DNA from: Campylobacteraceae bacterium
GTDB lineage: Bacteria; Campylobacterota; Campylobacteria; Campylobacterales; Sulfurovaceae
Direction: 5' to 3'
Assembly: GCA_027035765.1 (NCBI GenBank)
Contig: JALVUD010000045.1
Coordinates: 1 to 63,912, forward strand
Length of the DNA: 63,912 nucleotides
The notes under the pieces were generated by a model, which had not been told where the DNA came from, searched no databases, and saw only the letters and a program-made list of their open reading frames with translations. Position 1 is the stretch's first letter. Every line of letters begins with the position of its first letter. Of this stretch, positions 26,796-34,581 are shown in pieces. Made by a program: the position numbers and the translations under genes.

Positions 26796-27167
26796 ATGAC
26801 CAACAAACCCAGATTCAACCTCTTCAAAAACGTCTCCTATGCTCTGGCAGGCATGCGGGAAGTGCTGCGGAGCGAACGCTCCTTTCGCACGCAGCTTCTG
26901 GTCATCGCCTTGATCGCTGTGGGGCTCTTCTTTGCTCCTCTTTCGCCGCTTTCCAAATGGATCCTCTTCGCCTCCACCTGGCTGGTGCTCATCGCCGAAG
27001 CCTTCAACAGCGCCGTCGAGCGGGTGGTGGACCTGGTGACCCGGGAACATCATCCCCTGGCGGGACAGGCCAAAGATATCGGAGCCTTCGGGGTATTGCT
27101 GGCCTTTTGCCTCGTGGCGATGATCTGGGGGATCGTCCTTTTTTATGAATTAGGAATGAGGAATTAG
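26796..27167 (+). CDS. dgkA: diacylglycerol kinase (DgkA)
   Basis: The 123-residue protein has three membrane segments and the DgkA signature 'EAFNSAVERVVDLV' with the catalytic Glu, plus 'KDIGAFGVLLA'. It phosphorylates diacylglycerol to phosphatidate at the inner membrane, recycling lipid released by periplasmic glucan or LPS modification. The last residues (ELGMRN) and the stop codon TAG are encoded within heptamer repeat B, so the C-terminus has been formed or replaced by the repeat. Confidence 0.93.
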   Translation: MTNKPRFNLFKNVSYALAGMREVLRSERSFRTQLLVIALIAVGLFFAPLSPLSKWILFASTWLVLIAEAFNSAVERVVDLVTREHHPLAGQAKDIGAFGVLLAFCLVAMIWGIVLFYELGMRN

Positions 27168-27261
27168 GAATGAGGAGTTGTGGATTGCGCTGCTTCGCAA
27201 CGCTTTCTTACAATTGATTGTGCCATAGGCGCATAAACACCTGATGCCCGATGCCGATCCG
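27147..27261. repeat. composite heptamer repeat B (end of dgkA)
   Basis: First array at 27147-27181: GAATTAG, GAATGAG, GAATTAG, GAATGAG, GAGTTGT. Hairpin at 27187-27203: GCGCTGC, loop TTC, GCAACGC (one mismatch). A weaker second array near 27241-27254 has two units, CTGATGC and CCGATGC. The dgkA stop codon (27165-27167) lies in the third unit of the first array. Confidence 0.8.
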
Positions 27262-27366
27262 CAAAGCGGCTCTCCATACCATCGCCAAGAGCGACCATTC
27301 TGCCGACTGAACTCTGACGGCGAAAAGGGCGAAGCCCGTTCAAACCACAAACGACTTATCTTCTGA

Positions 27367-27372
27367 TATAAT
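27367..27372 (+). promoter_or_regulatory. -10 box of metY
   Basis: TATAAT preceded by TGA lies 28 bases before the metY ATG. No convincing -35 hexamer is present. The 27262-27366 stretch before it holds no gene or other clear signal. Confidence 0.55.
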
Positions 27373-27399
27373 CTTTTCAAATCACTCAAGGAACGATCT

Positions 27400-28665
27400 A
27401 TGAAAGAGAAGACACTTGCTATTCACGCCGGATACGAAGGAAACGAACAGGGGACAATGGCGGTCCCGATCTACCAGACCACTGCCTATGCCTTCGAGAG
27501 CGCAGAACATGCTGCCAACCTTTTCGAGCTTAAGGAGCTGGGCAACATCTATACCCGATTGATGAATCCCACGACCGATGTTTTTGAAAAGCGTTTTGCA
27601 GCGCTGGAGGGTGGCGCGGCGGCGATCGCGACATCTAGCGGTGCCTCGGCAGTTTTTTATGCTTTTGCCAATGTGGCCGAAGCTGGGGACAACATCGTCG
27701 TGGCCAAACAGGCCTACGGCGGGACCCTGACTCTGGCGGCCCACACTCTGCGACGTTTCGGGATTGAAGCCCGCTTCTTCGATGTGCGGCACCCCGAGGA
27801 GCTGGAGGGGATGATTGATGAGCGGACCAAGATGATCTTTTTCGAAGTGATCCCCAATCCTTCGCTGGTCATGGCGGATATTGCCGCACTCTCGCAGATC
27901 GCACGACGCCACGGGGTGATGCTCTGCGCCGACAACACCGTCGCCACGGCGGCATTGTGCCATCCGTTGGAGCACGGAGCCGATATCGTGGTCCACAGTA
28001 CCAGCAAGTACACCACCGGCCAGGGGTTGGCCCTGGGAGGGATCATCGTGGAGCGGGAGGGGCTGGCGGAGCTCATCAAAGGCAATGACCGTTACGCCCA
28101 TTTCAACGAGCCCGACGAGAGTTATCACGGTCTGGTCTATACCGATCTGCCGCTACCGCCCTTTACCCTGCGGACCCGCCTGGCACTGCTGCGGGATCTG
28201 GGGGGAACGCCCAGTCCCTTCAACAGCTGGCTCCATATCCAGGGGCTGGAGACCCTGCCCATCCGGATGGAGCAGCATTCCCGCTCCGCTCTGGCGGTGG
28301 CGGAATTTCTGGCGGAGCATCCCAGAGTCCGGAAAGTCAACTACCCCGGACTCCCCTCCGATCCCAGCTATCCTATGGCCCGGAAATATCTCAAAAACGG
28401 CATGGCCAGCGGTCTACTCAGTTTCGAGCTCTCCAGCAAAGAGGAGGCACAGCGCGTCGCCGACAGCACCAAGATCTTCCAGATCGTTGTCAATATCGGT
28501 GACAGCAAATCGATCATCACCCATCCGGCCAGCACCACCCATCAACAGCTCAGCCCCGAGGAGCTGGAGGCCGCCGGCGTCCCCGAAGGGCTGATCCGTC
28601 TCAGCATCGGATTGGAGGATCCCGAAGATCTCATCGAGGATCTGCGGCAAGCGTTGGATCAATAA
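27400..28665 (+). CDS. metY: O-acetylhomoserine sulfhydrylase
   Basis: The 421-residue PLP enzyme of the Cys/Met metabolism family has 'RLMNPTTDVFEKR', 'SSGASAVFYA' and the Schiff-base Lys203 in HSTSKYTTG, and ends with the 'SIGLEDPEDLIEDL' motif. It makes homocysteine from O-acetylhomoserine and sulfide. The next gene, metX, supplies the O-acetylhomoserine, so the two form a direct sulfhydrylation route to methionine. The length matches MetY rather than the shorter MetB/MetC. Confidence 0.93.
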   Translation: MKEKTLAIHAGYEGNEQGTMAVPIYQTTAYAFESAEHAANLFELKELGNIYTRLMNPTTDVFEKRFAALEGGAAAIATSSGASAVFYAFANVAEAGDNIVVAKQAYGGTLTLAAHTLRRFGIEARFFDVRHPEELEGMIDERTKMIFFEVIPNPSLVMADIAALSQIARRHGVMLCADNTVATAALCHPLEHGADIVVHSTSKYTTGQGLALGGIIVEREGLAELIKGNDRYAHFNEPDESYHGLVYTDLPLPPFTLRTRLALLRDLGGTPSPFNSWLHIQGLETLPIRMEQHSRSALAVAEFLAEHPRVRKVNYPGLPSDPSYPMARKYLKNGMASGLLSFELSSKEEAQRVADSTKIFQIVVNIGDSKSIITHPASTTHQQLSPEELEAAGVPEGLIRLSIGLEDPEDLIEDLRQALDQ

Positions 28666-28681
28666 GGCTTTGGCCTCATTG

Positions 28682-28808
28682 TTGGATGGAGAATTGGGAA
28701 TGGGGAATTTTGCTTTGCGTTGCATGGTAACGCTTCTTTATAAGCTGTATAACCTGTCGCCGAAGGGGACAAAACTGCCTACTGTCGGCTGATGACTGCC
28801 GACTAATC
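28682..28808. repeat. composite heptamer repeat C (metY-metX gap)
   Basis: First array at about 28682-28709: TGGATGG, AGAATTG, GGAATGG, GGAATTT. Hairpin at 28717-28733: GCGTTGC, loop ATG, GTAACGC (one G-T pair). Second array at 28774-28808: ACTGCCT, ACTGTCG, GCTGATG, ACTGCCG, ACTAATC. The unit sequences differ from repeats A, B and D, but period 7 and the central hairpin are kept. Confidence 0.8.
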
Positions 28809-28851
28809 CCATTTAGGATAAAATAGCGCCAAACTAACATGCAGGCTGCCG

Positions 28852-29958
28852 ATGAAGATCGAGACCCACACCGCCCATTTCACCTCGCCGCTCTATCTGG
28901 AGAGCGGACGGATCCTGGAACCCTACGAGATTCGGTACGAGACCTATGGGGAGCTCAACGAGGCTAAAGACAACGTCATTCTGGTCTGTCATGCTCTGAG
29001 CGGCTCCCACCATGCCGCCGGTCTCTATGAGGGAGAACGTAAGCCGGGATGGTGGGACGGTCTCATCGGCCCGGGCAGGGGGATCGATACCGATCATCAT
29101 TTCGTCATCTGTACCAATGTCATCGGCTCCTGTTTCGGCTCGACAGGTCCCATGAGCCCGATGTATCCCAGTGAACACCCTTATCGCCTCAAATTTCCCG
29201 TCGTGACGGTCAAGGATATGGTGCGGGCACAGCGCCAGCTTCTGAGCAGCCTGGGGATCCATCATCTCAAGGCGATTGTCGGGGGGTCGATGGGAGGGAT
29301 GCAGGCTTTGCAGTTCGCGGTGGACTATCCGGGACTGGCTGATCACATCATCCCGCTGGCCACCACCTACGCCACCCGTCCCTGGGTGATTGCCTTCAAC
29401 AAAGTCGCCGTGGAGGCAATTCGACGGGATCCGCGTTTCGACAACGGAAACTACGCTCCCGATGCTTTTCGTGAAGAGGGATGTGACGGCCTGGCCGTTG
29501 GGCGTATCGCCGGACATATCTCCTATCTCTCCCCCGCGTCAATGGATCGGAAATTCGGTCGGAACTATGTCGCCACTGACGGACTCTTCGAGCTCTTCGG
29601 ACGCTACGAGGTGGAGCGCTATATGGAGTACAATACCGCCAACTTCTCCCGGATTTTCGATCCCCTGAGCTATCTCTACATCGTCAAGGCGATCAACACC
29701 TTCAACCTCTCCCGGGGTTACGACTCGCTGCACGACGCCGTGAGCCGGATCCGGGCGGAGGTCCATCTGATCAGCTTTTCGGGGGATTACCTCTTTTTCC
29801 CCGAGGAGATGGCGCACCTGGCCCGGATGCTGCGGCGCAACGGCCAGCCTCACAGCTATCACGAGATCGAAAGCGATTACGGGCACGATGCCTTTCTGGT
29901 GGAGATCGACAAATTTGATTTCATTCTTCGAGAGATACTTGAAAAGGAGTGCAGATGA
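28852..29958 (+). CDS. metX: homoserine O-acetyltransferase
   Basis: The 368-residue alpha/beta hydrolase has nucleophile Ser146 in GGSMGGMQ, the Asp of the triad in 'SGDYLFFP' and the His in 'YGHDAF'. Early motifs include 'CHALSGSHH' and 'GPGRGIDTD', typical of MetX. It acetylates homoserine with acetyl-CoA in methionine synthesis, feeding MetY encoded upstream. TAAAAT about 34 bases before the ATG may be the -10 box. Its stop overlaps the xseB start. Confidence 0.95.
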   Translation: MKIETHTAHFTSPLYLESGRILEPYEIRYETYGELNEAKDNVILVCHALSGSHHAAGLYEGERKPGWWDGLIGPGRGIDTDHHFVICTNVIGSCFGSTGPMSPMYPSEHPYRLKFPVVTVKDMVRAQRQLLSSLGIHHLKAIVGGSMGGMQALQFAVDYPGLADHIIPLATTYATRPWVIAFNKVAVEAIRRDPRFDNGNYAPDAFREEGCDGLAVGRIAGHISYLSPASMDRKFGRNYVATDGLFELFGRYEVERYMEYNTANFSRIFDPLSYLYIVKAINTFNLSRGYDSLHDAVSRIRAEVHLISFSGDYLFFPEEMAHLARMLRRNGQPHSYHEIESDYGHDAFLVEIDKFDFILREILEKECR

Positions 29959-30158
29959 GAGAGGGCGGATTCGAAGAGCAGCTGGAGCAGAGCCGGAAAA
30001 TCCTGGAGAAGCTGATGGATCCGGAGATCACCCTGGAAGAGAGCGTCAGGCTCTATGAGGAGGGGATGGAGACGATCCGGCATGCCCAGAAGATGATCGA
30101 GGAGGCAAAACTCAAAGTCAAAGAGATCGAGGCGAAGCACGAAGAGGATGAGAAATGA
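29955..30158 (+). CDS. xseB: exodeoxyribonuclease VII small subunit
   Basis: The 67-residue helical protein has the XseB pattern 'FEEQLEQSRKILEKLMDPE...LEESVRLYEEGM'. It forms the many-copy small subunit of ExoVII, a single-strand DNA exonuclease; xseA is not in this window. ATG 29955 is chosen because AAGGAG lies 6 bases upstream and the ATG overlaps the metX TGA. Its own stop overlaps the next start (ATGA). Confidence 0.92.
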   Translation: MREGGFEEQLEQSRKILEKLMDPEITLEESVRLYEEGMETIRHAQKMIEEAKLKVKEIEAKHEEDEK

Positions 30159-30961
30159 AAGAGCTCACCGTCGCCGCACTCCAACTGCCGACACTGGGGA
30201 TGAACGCCACACGGCTGGAATTCTACCTCACCAACGCTACCCAGCGGGGAGCCCGGATTATCCTGTTGGGGGAGTATGTTCTGAACCATTTCTTCCTCGA
30301 GCTCAAAGAGATGCCCCGCAGCATGGTCAAAGAGCAGAGCCGGACCCATCTCAAGCTCCTGAAACGGCTGGCCGGGGAATTTGACGTCACCTTCATTGCC
30401 CCGTTGGTGAGGGTGAAAAAAAAGCGTTTCTACAAAACCATCGTCCGGGTGGGCCCGAAAAAGATCGAATACTATACCCAGCAGATCCTGATTCCCTACT
30501 CCCACTGGAACGAAGAGGCCTTCTTCGCCAACCCGGTGGCACCGCTGGAGGATCCCTTCATCTTCAAGGTCGACGGTTTCAAAGTAGCGGTCCTTGGAGG
30601 ATATGAGCTCCATTTCGATCCTTTCTGGGAGGCGATGGATCGTCACAAAGTCGATCTGGTCCTGCTGCCCACCGCTTCGACTTTCGGCTCTCATAACCGC
30701 TGGCGGGAGCTGATCAAATCGAGGGCCTTTCTGCACGGCGTCTATATTCTGCGGGCCAACCGCCTCGGAGAGTACAATGATGGGGAGAATCAGTGGCGGT
30801 TCTATGGTGACAGTATGCTGGTTAACCCCGATGGAGAGGTGGAGATGATGCTGGAGGACAAGGAGTCGATGCTGGTGGAGACAATCAGCAAACAGGCGAT
30901 CAAAGCGCATCGCAAAGGGTGGCGTTTCCAGGAAGCTCTTCGTCGAAGGGGAGCGCTGTGA
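30155..30961 (+). CDS. nitrilase-superfamily protein lacking catalytic Lys and Cys
   Basis: The 268-residue protein has the carbon-nitrogen hydrolase fold: an N-terminal 'AALQLPTLGMNA', 'IILLGEYVLN' with the conserved Glu40, and 'DLVLLPTASTFGS'. The usual catalytic Lys (YxK motif) is replaced by Gln109 in YYTQQILIP, and the Cys (CYDLRFPE in active members) by Gly149 in LGGYELHFDP. By standard family knowledge it should not hydrolyse amides or nitriles by the Glu-Lys-Cys mechanism. It is fully coupled to xseB and to the ThiF-like gene by overlaps. Confidence 0.8.
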   Translation: MKELTVAALQLPTLGMNATRLEFYLTNATQRGARIILLGEYVLNHFFLELKEMPRSMVKEQSRTHLKLLKRLAGEFDVTFIAPLVRVKKKRFYKTIVRVGPKKIEYYTQQILIPYSHWNEEAFFANPVAPLEDPFIFKVDGFKVAVLGGYELHFDPFWEAMDRHKVDLVLLPTASTFGSHNRWRELIKSRAFLHGVYILRANRLGEYNDGENQWRFYGDSMLVNPDGEVEMMLEDKESMLVETISKQAIKAHRKGWRFQEALRRRGAL

Positions 30962-31656
30962 ACCCGGCGGACTATTTCCATCGGCAGATCCAGCTCTGGG
31001 GCGAAGAGGCGCAGGATCGCCTGGCAGCTCGGCGTATTGCCATCATCGGCTGCGGCGGCTTGGGATCGACCCTGGCACTGGCCCTGGGCGCCAGCGGGAT
31101 CGGAGAGATCCATCTGGTGGATTTCGATGAGGTTTCACTGCATAATATCCATCGTCAGATTGCTTTTACACTGGAGGATGAGGGGTGCAACAAATCTGCC
31201 GTCACCGCTGAACTGCTGGTACGGAAAAACCCCTTTCTGAAAGTGACGGCCCACGAGTGCGATTTCGATACCTTTGCCGCCGAAACGAAGGAGGCGTTCG
31301 ATCTGATTCTGGACGCCACCGACAACCTCCCGGTAAGGGAACGGATCGACCGCTGGGCCAAAGAGCAGGAGACTCCCTGGATCTATGCCAGCGTTGAGGA
31401 GTTCAACGGACAGGTCTGTTTCTTCGACCGGGCCGATTTCGGTGTTTTTACTGTCAGCGACCACACTCCCGGAGGCATCGCCGCTCCCATCGTCATGCAG
31501 ATCGGTTCCTTTCAGGCCAACCTGGCCCTGCGCTATCTGGCGGACCTGCCGGTGGCCAAAGACCGGCTTCACTATTTCTATTACGACGGGGAGGGGGAAC
31601 TGGTGATGCAAAAGTTTGCCCTGCCTGCGCCGCCGGAGGCGGCGAGTGAAGAGTGA
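30958..31656 (+). CDS. ThiF/MoeB/HesA-family adenylyltransferase (E1-like)
   Basis: The 232-residue protein has the nucleotide-binding motif 'RIAIIGCGGLGSTLAL', 'VDFDEVSLHNIHRQ' and 'LDATDNLPVRERI', all typical of E1-like enzymes that adenylate the C-terminus of ThiS or MoaD. No rhodanese domain is present. The start is GTG 30958, overlapping the upstream TGA. The final residues (SEE) and the stop lie in the first units of heptamer repeat E. The partner could be ThiS or MoaD; the sequence does not decide. Confidence 0.85.
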   Translation: MNPADYFHRQIQLWGEEAQDRLAARRIAIIGCGGLGSTLALALGASGIGEIHLVDFDEVSLHNIHRQIAFTLEDEGCNKSAVTAELLVRKNPFLKVTAHECDFDTFAAETKEAFDLILDATDNLPVRERIDRWAKEQETPWIYASVEEFNGQVCFFDRADFGVFTVSDHTPGGIAAPIVMQIGSFQANLALRYLADLPVAKDRLHYFYYDGEGELVMQKFALPAPPEAASEE

Positions 31657-31747
31657 AGAGTTTTGAGTTTTGTCAGGGCTTGACAAATATTGTTAGGAAG
31701 ATAAAATCTTCCATCTTCCATCTTCCATCTTCCATCTTCCATCTTCC
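31645..31747. repeat. composite heptamer repeat E (thiF-like to lipoprotein gap)
   Basis: First array at 31645-31672: AGTGAAG, AGTGAAG, AGTTTTG, AGTTTTG. Hairpin at 31671-31685: TGTCA, loop GGGCT, TGACA. Second array at 31706-31747: six exact copies of ATCTTCC. GGAAGAT just upstream pairs with the first unit. The thiF-like stop codon (31654-31656) lies inside the first array. Confidence 0.88.
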
Positions 31748-31756
31748 GTTCCGTGC

Positions 31757-31762
31757 TATAAT
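31757..31762 (+). promoter_or_regulatory. -10 box of the lipoprotein gene, placed next to the ATCTTCC array
   Basis: TATAAT lies 26 bases before the ATG. The -35 region at 17-bp spacing (31734-31739) falls inside the six-copy ATCTTCC array, so the -35 sequence is supplied by the repeat (TTCCAT-like). Changes in copy number would alter the DNA further upstream but keep this -35. Confidence 0.55.
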
Positions 31763-31788
31763 CACAAAAAATTCTCGAAAGGGATTCG

Positions 31789-32142
31789 ATGCAGTTTTTT
31801 AAAATAGCAGGAGTGAGTATCGCTATAGGTACGATACTTTGGCTGACTGGCTGTACGCAGGAGACCCAGAACTCCATCAGCCGATCGATCCAGAACTGGA
31901 CGGGGACCAACGGTGTCCTGGATGTCTATGCGGGTGAGAAGCTGGTCAAACGTTTCATCAAGATCGACAAGCTCTCCACCGCCTACGGGACCAATGACAA
32001 CCGACCCCGTCCCTACCGCTACGGTTACGGTTATGACGACAAAAACTTCAACTACAAAGTGGACAAAGGTGAGAAAAAGGTCTATTTCGAATTCTCCGAC
32101 TACTCCACCAGCTATATCTTCTACGAAAACGACACCAACTAA
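31789..32142 (+). CDS. small lipoprotein of unknown function
   Basis: The 117-residue protein has a lipoprotein signal ending in LTGC (Cys22). The mature part includes 'GVLDVYAGEKLVKRFIKIDKL' and a Tyr/Arg-rich tract (RPRPYRYGYGYDD), then 'KGEKKVYFEFSDYSTSYIFYE'. I do not recognise a family. The RBS is AAAGGGA. It is followed 11 bp later by ridA and may be cotranscribed with it. Confidence 0.7.
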   Translation: MQFFKIAGVSIAIGTILWLTGCTQETQNSISRSIQNWTGTNGVLDVYAGEKLVKRFIKIDKLSTAYGTNDNRPRPYRYGYGYDDKNFNYKVDKGEKKVYFEFSDYSTSYIFYENDTN

Positions 32143-32153
32143 GGAGAACAAAG

Positions 32154-32537
32154 ATGCAGATCATCGCGACGGACAACGCCCCCCAGGCCATCGGTCCCTA
32201 CTCTCAGGCCGTAATGGTGGAGGGGATTCTCTACAGCTCGGGGCAGATCGCCCTGACGCCGGAGGGTGAGCTGATCGACGGTGGGGTCGCTGAACAGACC
32301 CGTCAGGTCCTCAACAACCTCAGTGCGGTCCTCGAAGCGGCGGGAGGAACCCTCAACGACGTGATCAAGACAACGATCTTTTTGGCGGATATGGGGGACT
32401 TTGCCGCGGTCAACGAAGTCTATGCCGAGTTTTTCGGCGACCACCGTCCTGCCCGAAGTACCGTGGCGGTCAAGACGCTCCCCAAAGAGGTACTGGTCGA
32501 GATCGACTGTATCGCCAAACCCGGTATCTCTCTCTGA
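32154..32537 (+). CDS. ridA: RidA-family 2-iminobutanoate/2-iminopropanoate deaminase
   Basis: The 127-residue protein has 'APQAIGPYSQAV', 'SGQIALTPEGEL' and 'ARSTVAVKTLPKEVLVEIDCIA', with the conserved Arg in PARSTV that binds the imine carboxylate. RidA hydrolyses reactive enamine/imine products of PLP enzymes. The RBS AAGGAG is 9 bases before the ATG. Confidence 0.94.
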   Translation: MQIIATDNAPQAIGPYSQAVMVEGILYSSGQIALTPEGELIDGGVAEQTRQVLNNLSAVLEAAGGTLNDVIKTTIFLADMGDFAAVNEVYAEFFGDHRPARSTVAVKTLPKEVLVEIDCIAKPGISL

Positions 32538-32594
32538 GTGCCGGTATCCTTTCGGGGATTCTCCCGCTTCAAAATTGCTTAAACTTTTTTTCGC

Positions 32595-32600
32595 TATAAT
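32595..32600 (+). promoter_or_regulatory. -10 box of rplU-rpmA
   Basis: TATAAT follows a T-run (TTTTTTTCGC), the usual Campylobacterota promoter pattern. The leader of about 55 bases includes a small CCGG/CCGG hairpin (32614-32626) before rplU. Confidence 0.6.
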
Positions 32601-32662
32601 CCCGAACTTAAATTGCCGGACCTCCGGTGATCGACGAGTGATTAATCAGAAAAGGGTCAATA

Positions 32663-32968
32663 ATGTACGCGATTATCAAAGCAAGCGGACAGCAGTTCAA
32701 AGTCCAGGAGGGCGATGTGATCTGCTTCGACAAAATGGGGCTGGATCCCAAGGCCGAAGTGGAGTTTACCGAAGTCCTGGCACTGGACAACGGTGAGCTG
32801 AAGGTCGGTACCCCCTATGTGGAGGGTGCAGTGGTCAAAGGTGAGGTGATCAACGAAGGGCGTGATAAAAAAGTGATCATCTACAAGAAGCGTCGGAGAA
32901 AAGACTCCAAGCTCAAGCGCGGTTTCCGCCGGGATTTCACCCGGGTCCGCATTACCAAAATTGCATAA
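32663..32968 (+). CDS. rplU: 50S ribosomal protein L21
   Basis: The 101-residue protein starts [18 protein letters not shown] and has the C-terminal '[24 protein letters not shown]' pattern of L21. It binds 23S rRNA. It is followed by rpmA after 9 bp, the universal rplU-rpmA-obgE arrangement. Confidence 0.97.
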   Translation: MYAIIKASGQQFKVQEGDVICFDKMGLDPKAEVEFTEVLALDNGELKVGTPYVEGAVVKGEVINEGRDKKVIIYKKRRRKDSKLKRGFRRDFTRVRITKIA

Positions 32969-32977
32969 GGAGCTTTC

Positions 32978-33232
32978 ATGGCACATAAGAAAGGACAGGG
33001 GTCAACCCAGAACAACCGTGATTCAGCGGGCCGCCGTCTCGGCGTGAAGAAATTCGGCGGGGAGCATGTCATTCCCGGCAACATCATCATCCGACAGCGG
33101 GGGACCAAAGTCCTCCCCGGCACCGGTGTCGGCATCGGAAAAGATCATACCATCTACGCCCTGATCGAAGGCGTTGTCAAGTTCGAAAACAAAACTTCCA
33201 CCAAGAAGAAGGTTTCTGTCGTTCCTGCTTAA
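32978..33232 (+). CDS. rpmA: 50S ribosomal protein L27
   Basis: The 84-residue protein starts [20 protein letters not shown], with no N-terminal extension of the Firmicutes type. Its N-terminus reaches the peptidyl transferase centre. The RBS AAGGAG precedes the ATG. A T-rich stretch with no clear stem follows the stop. Confidence 0.97.
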   Translation: MAHKKGQGSTQNNRDSAGRRLGVKKFGGEHVIPGNIIIRQRGTKVLPGTGVGIGKDHTIYALIEGVVKFENKTSTKKKVSVVPA

Positions 33233-33378
33233 AACTTTTTTCTTTTCGATTCGGGCGCTGATCACTGATCGGTGTTCGTTTCGTTTTCTTCTTTCTATAT
33301 TTCTCAATCCGGTTTATCCTCTGTACATAGCCTTGACTGTTACTGTTTGAACACGATATCTCTTTCCGGCAGATATGA

Positions 33379-33384
33379 TATAAT
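33379..33384 (+). promoter_or_regulatory. -10 box of obgE
   Basis: TATAAT preceded by GA lies 46 bases before the obgE ATG. The sequence downstream is very AT-rich. Its presence suggests that obgE has a promoter separate from rplU-rpmA. Confidence 0.5.
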
Positions 33385-33429
33385 ATTAAGAAAAACTATA
33401 GAGTATTCAAAAAAACAAAGGCAATTATA

Positions 33430-34581
33430 ATGTTTGTAGATAATGTAGAACTGACACTCAGTTCTGGAAAAGGAGGAGCCGGGTGCGTCTCCTTCCATAC
33501 CGAAAAGTTTGTCATCAAAGGCGGACCCGACGGCGGGGACGGCGGTCGGGGCGGGGCCATCTGGTTTCAGGTCGACGGCAATACCGACACCCTCTCCCAT
33601 CTGCGGGGCAAGCGCCACATCAAAGCCGAGAACGGGCGGCCCGGAGAGGGGCGCAAACGTTTCGGTCGAAGCGGCAAGGATACTACGGTTGTCGTTCCTC
33701 CCGGGACCCAGATTGTGGATGCCGAGACCGGTGAGCTTCTGCTGGATCTGACGGAGCCGGGAACGAAGGTGAAATTCCTGGAAGGGGGCAAGGGGGGATT
33801 GGGCAATGTCCACTTCAAGAGTTCCACCAACCAGCGTCCCACCTACGCCCAGCCGGGGCTGCCCGGTCAGAGCCGACATGTGCGCCTGGAGATGAAACTT
33901 ATCGCCGATGTGGGGCTGGTCGGATTCCCCAATGTGGGAAAATCGACCCTCATCTCCACACTCTCCAACGCGCGCCCCGAGATCGCCAACTACGAGTTCA
34001 CCACCCTGACGCCCAAACTGGGGGTGGTAGCTCTGGGAGAGTTCGACTCTTTTATGATGGCGGATATTCCGGGGATAATCGAAGGAGCCAGCGACGGTCG
34101 AGGCCTGGGGTTGGAGTTCCTGCGCCACATCGAACGGACCAAGACGCTGCTGCTGATGATCGACGCTACCAACTACCGGGAGATGCAATACCAGTACGAG
34201 ATTCTCAAAGAGGAGCTCCGGCGCTATTCGGAAGAGCTCGCCAGTCGCCCCTATGCCGTCGCCATCACCAAGATCGACGCCCTGAGCGACAACGAGATCG
34301 ACGGGAAAACGGAAGAGCTGCTCGAAGCACTGGGCCTGGAACCCAACGAGATCCTCGAGAAACACTTCGATGCCGATACAAAGCTGCTGAGCTATGCCGA
34401 TCTCCATGAGAGCTGGGAAGCGATGCCCACGGATCGACCGGTCTTTGTCCTGCCCGTCTCCTCGGTCAGCGGACGTAATGTCGAGCCCCTGCGCTATGCG
34501 CTGGGAGCTATGGTCCATGCCTGTCGGCGGCAGGAGAAAGCGGTAGAGGCAGAAAACTCTTCTACAGTTGAGGCAGAATAA
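33430..34581 (+). CDS. obgE: GTPase ObgE/CgtA
   Basis: The 383-residue protein has the Gly-rich Obg fold ([25 protein letters not shown]) and a GTPase domain with G1 GFPNVGKST (165-173), G3 [10 protein letters not shown] and G4 TKID. It acts in late 50S assembly and stringent signalling. The C-terminal tail is Glu-rich. Its stop overlaps the proB start (TAATG). Confidence 0.96.
   Translation: MFVDNVELTLSSGKGGAGCVSFHTEKFVIKGGPDGGDGGRGGAIWFQVDGNTDTLSHLRGKRHIKAENGRPGEGRKRFGRSGKDTTVVVPPGTQIVDAETGELLLDLTEPGTKVKFLEGGKGGLGNVHFKSSTNQRPTYAQPGLPGQSRHVRLEMKLIADVGLVGFPNVGKSTLISTLSNARPEIANYEFTTLTPKLGVVALGEFDSFMMADIPGIIEGASDGRGLGLEFLRHIERTKTLLLMIDATNYREMQYQYEILKEELRRYSEELASRPYAVAITKIDALSDNEIDGKTEELLEALGLEPNEILEKHFDADTKLLSYADLHESWEAMPTDRPVFVLPVSSVSGRNVEPLRYALGAMVHACRRQEKAVEAENSSTVEAE

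Noticed and set aside
27262-27366. A possible small RNA or gene in the dgkA-metY gap
   Set aside because: No promoter-terminator pair, conserved-looking fold or open frame with an RBS was seen outside the repeat and the metY -10 box.
25027-31747. Heptamer arrays considered as CRISPR
   Set aside because: Units are 7 bases without spacers, and no cas genes are present in the window. CRISPR repeats are longer (about 23-47) and separated by unique spacers.
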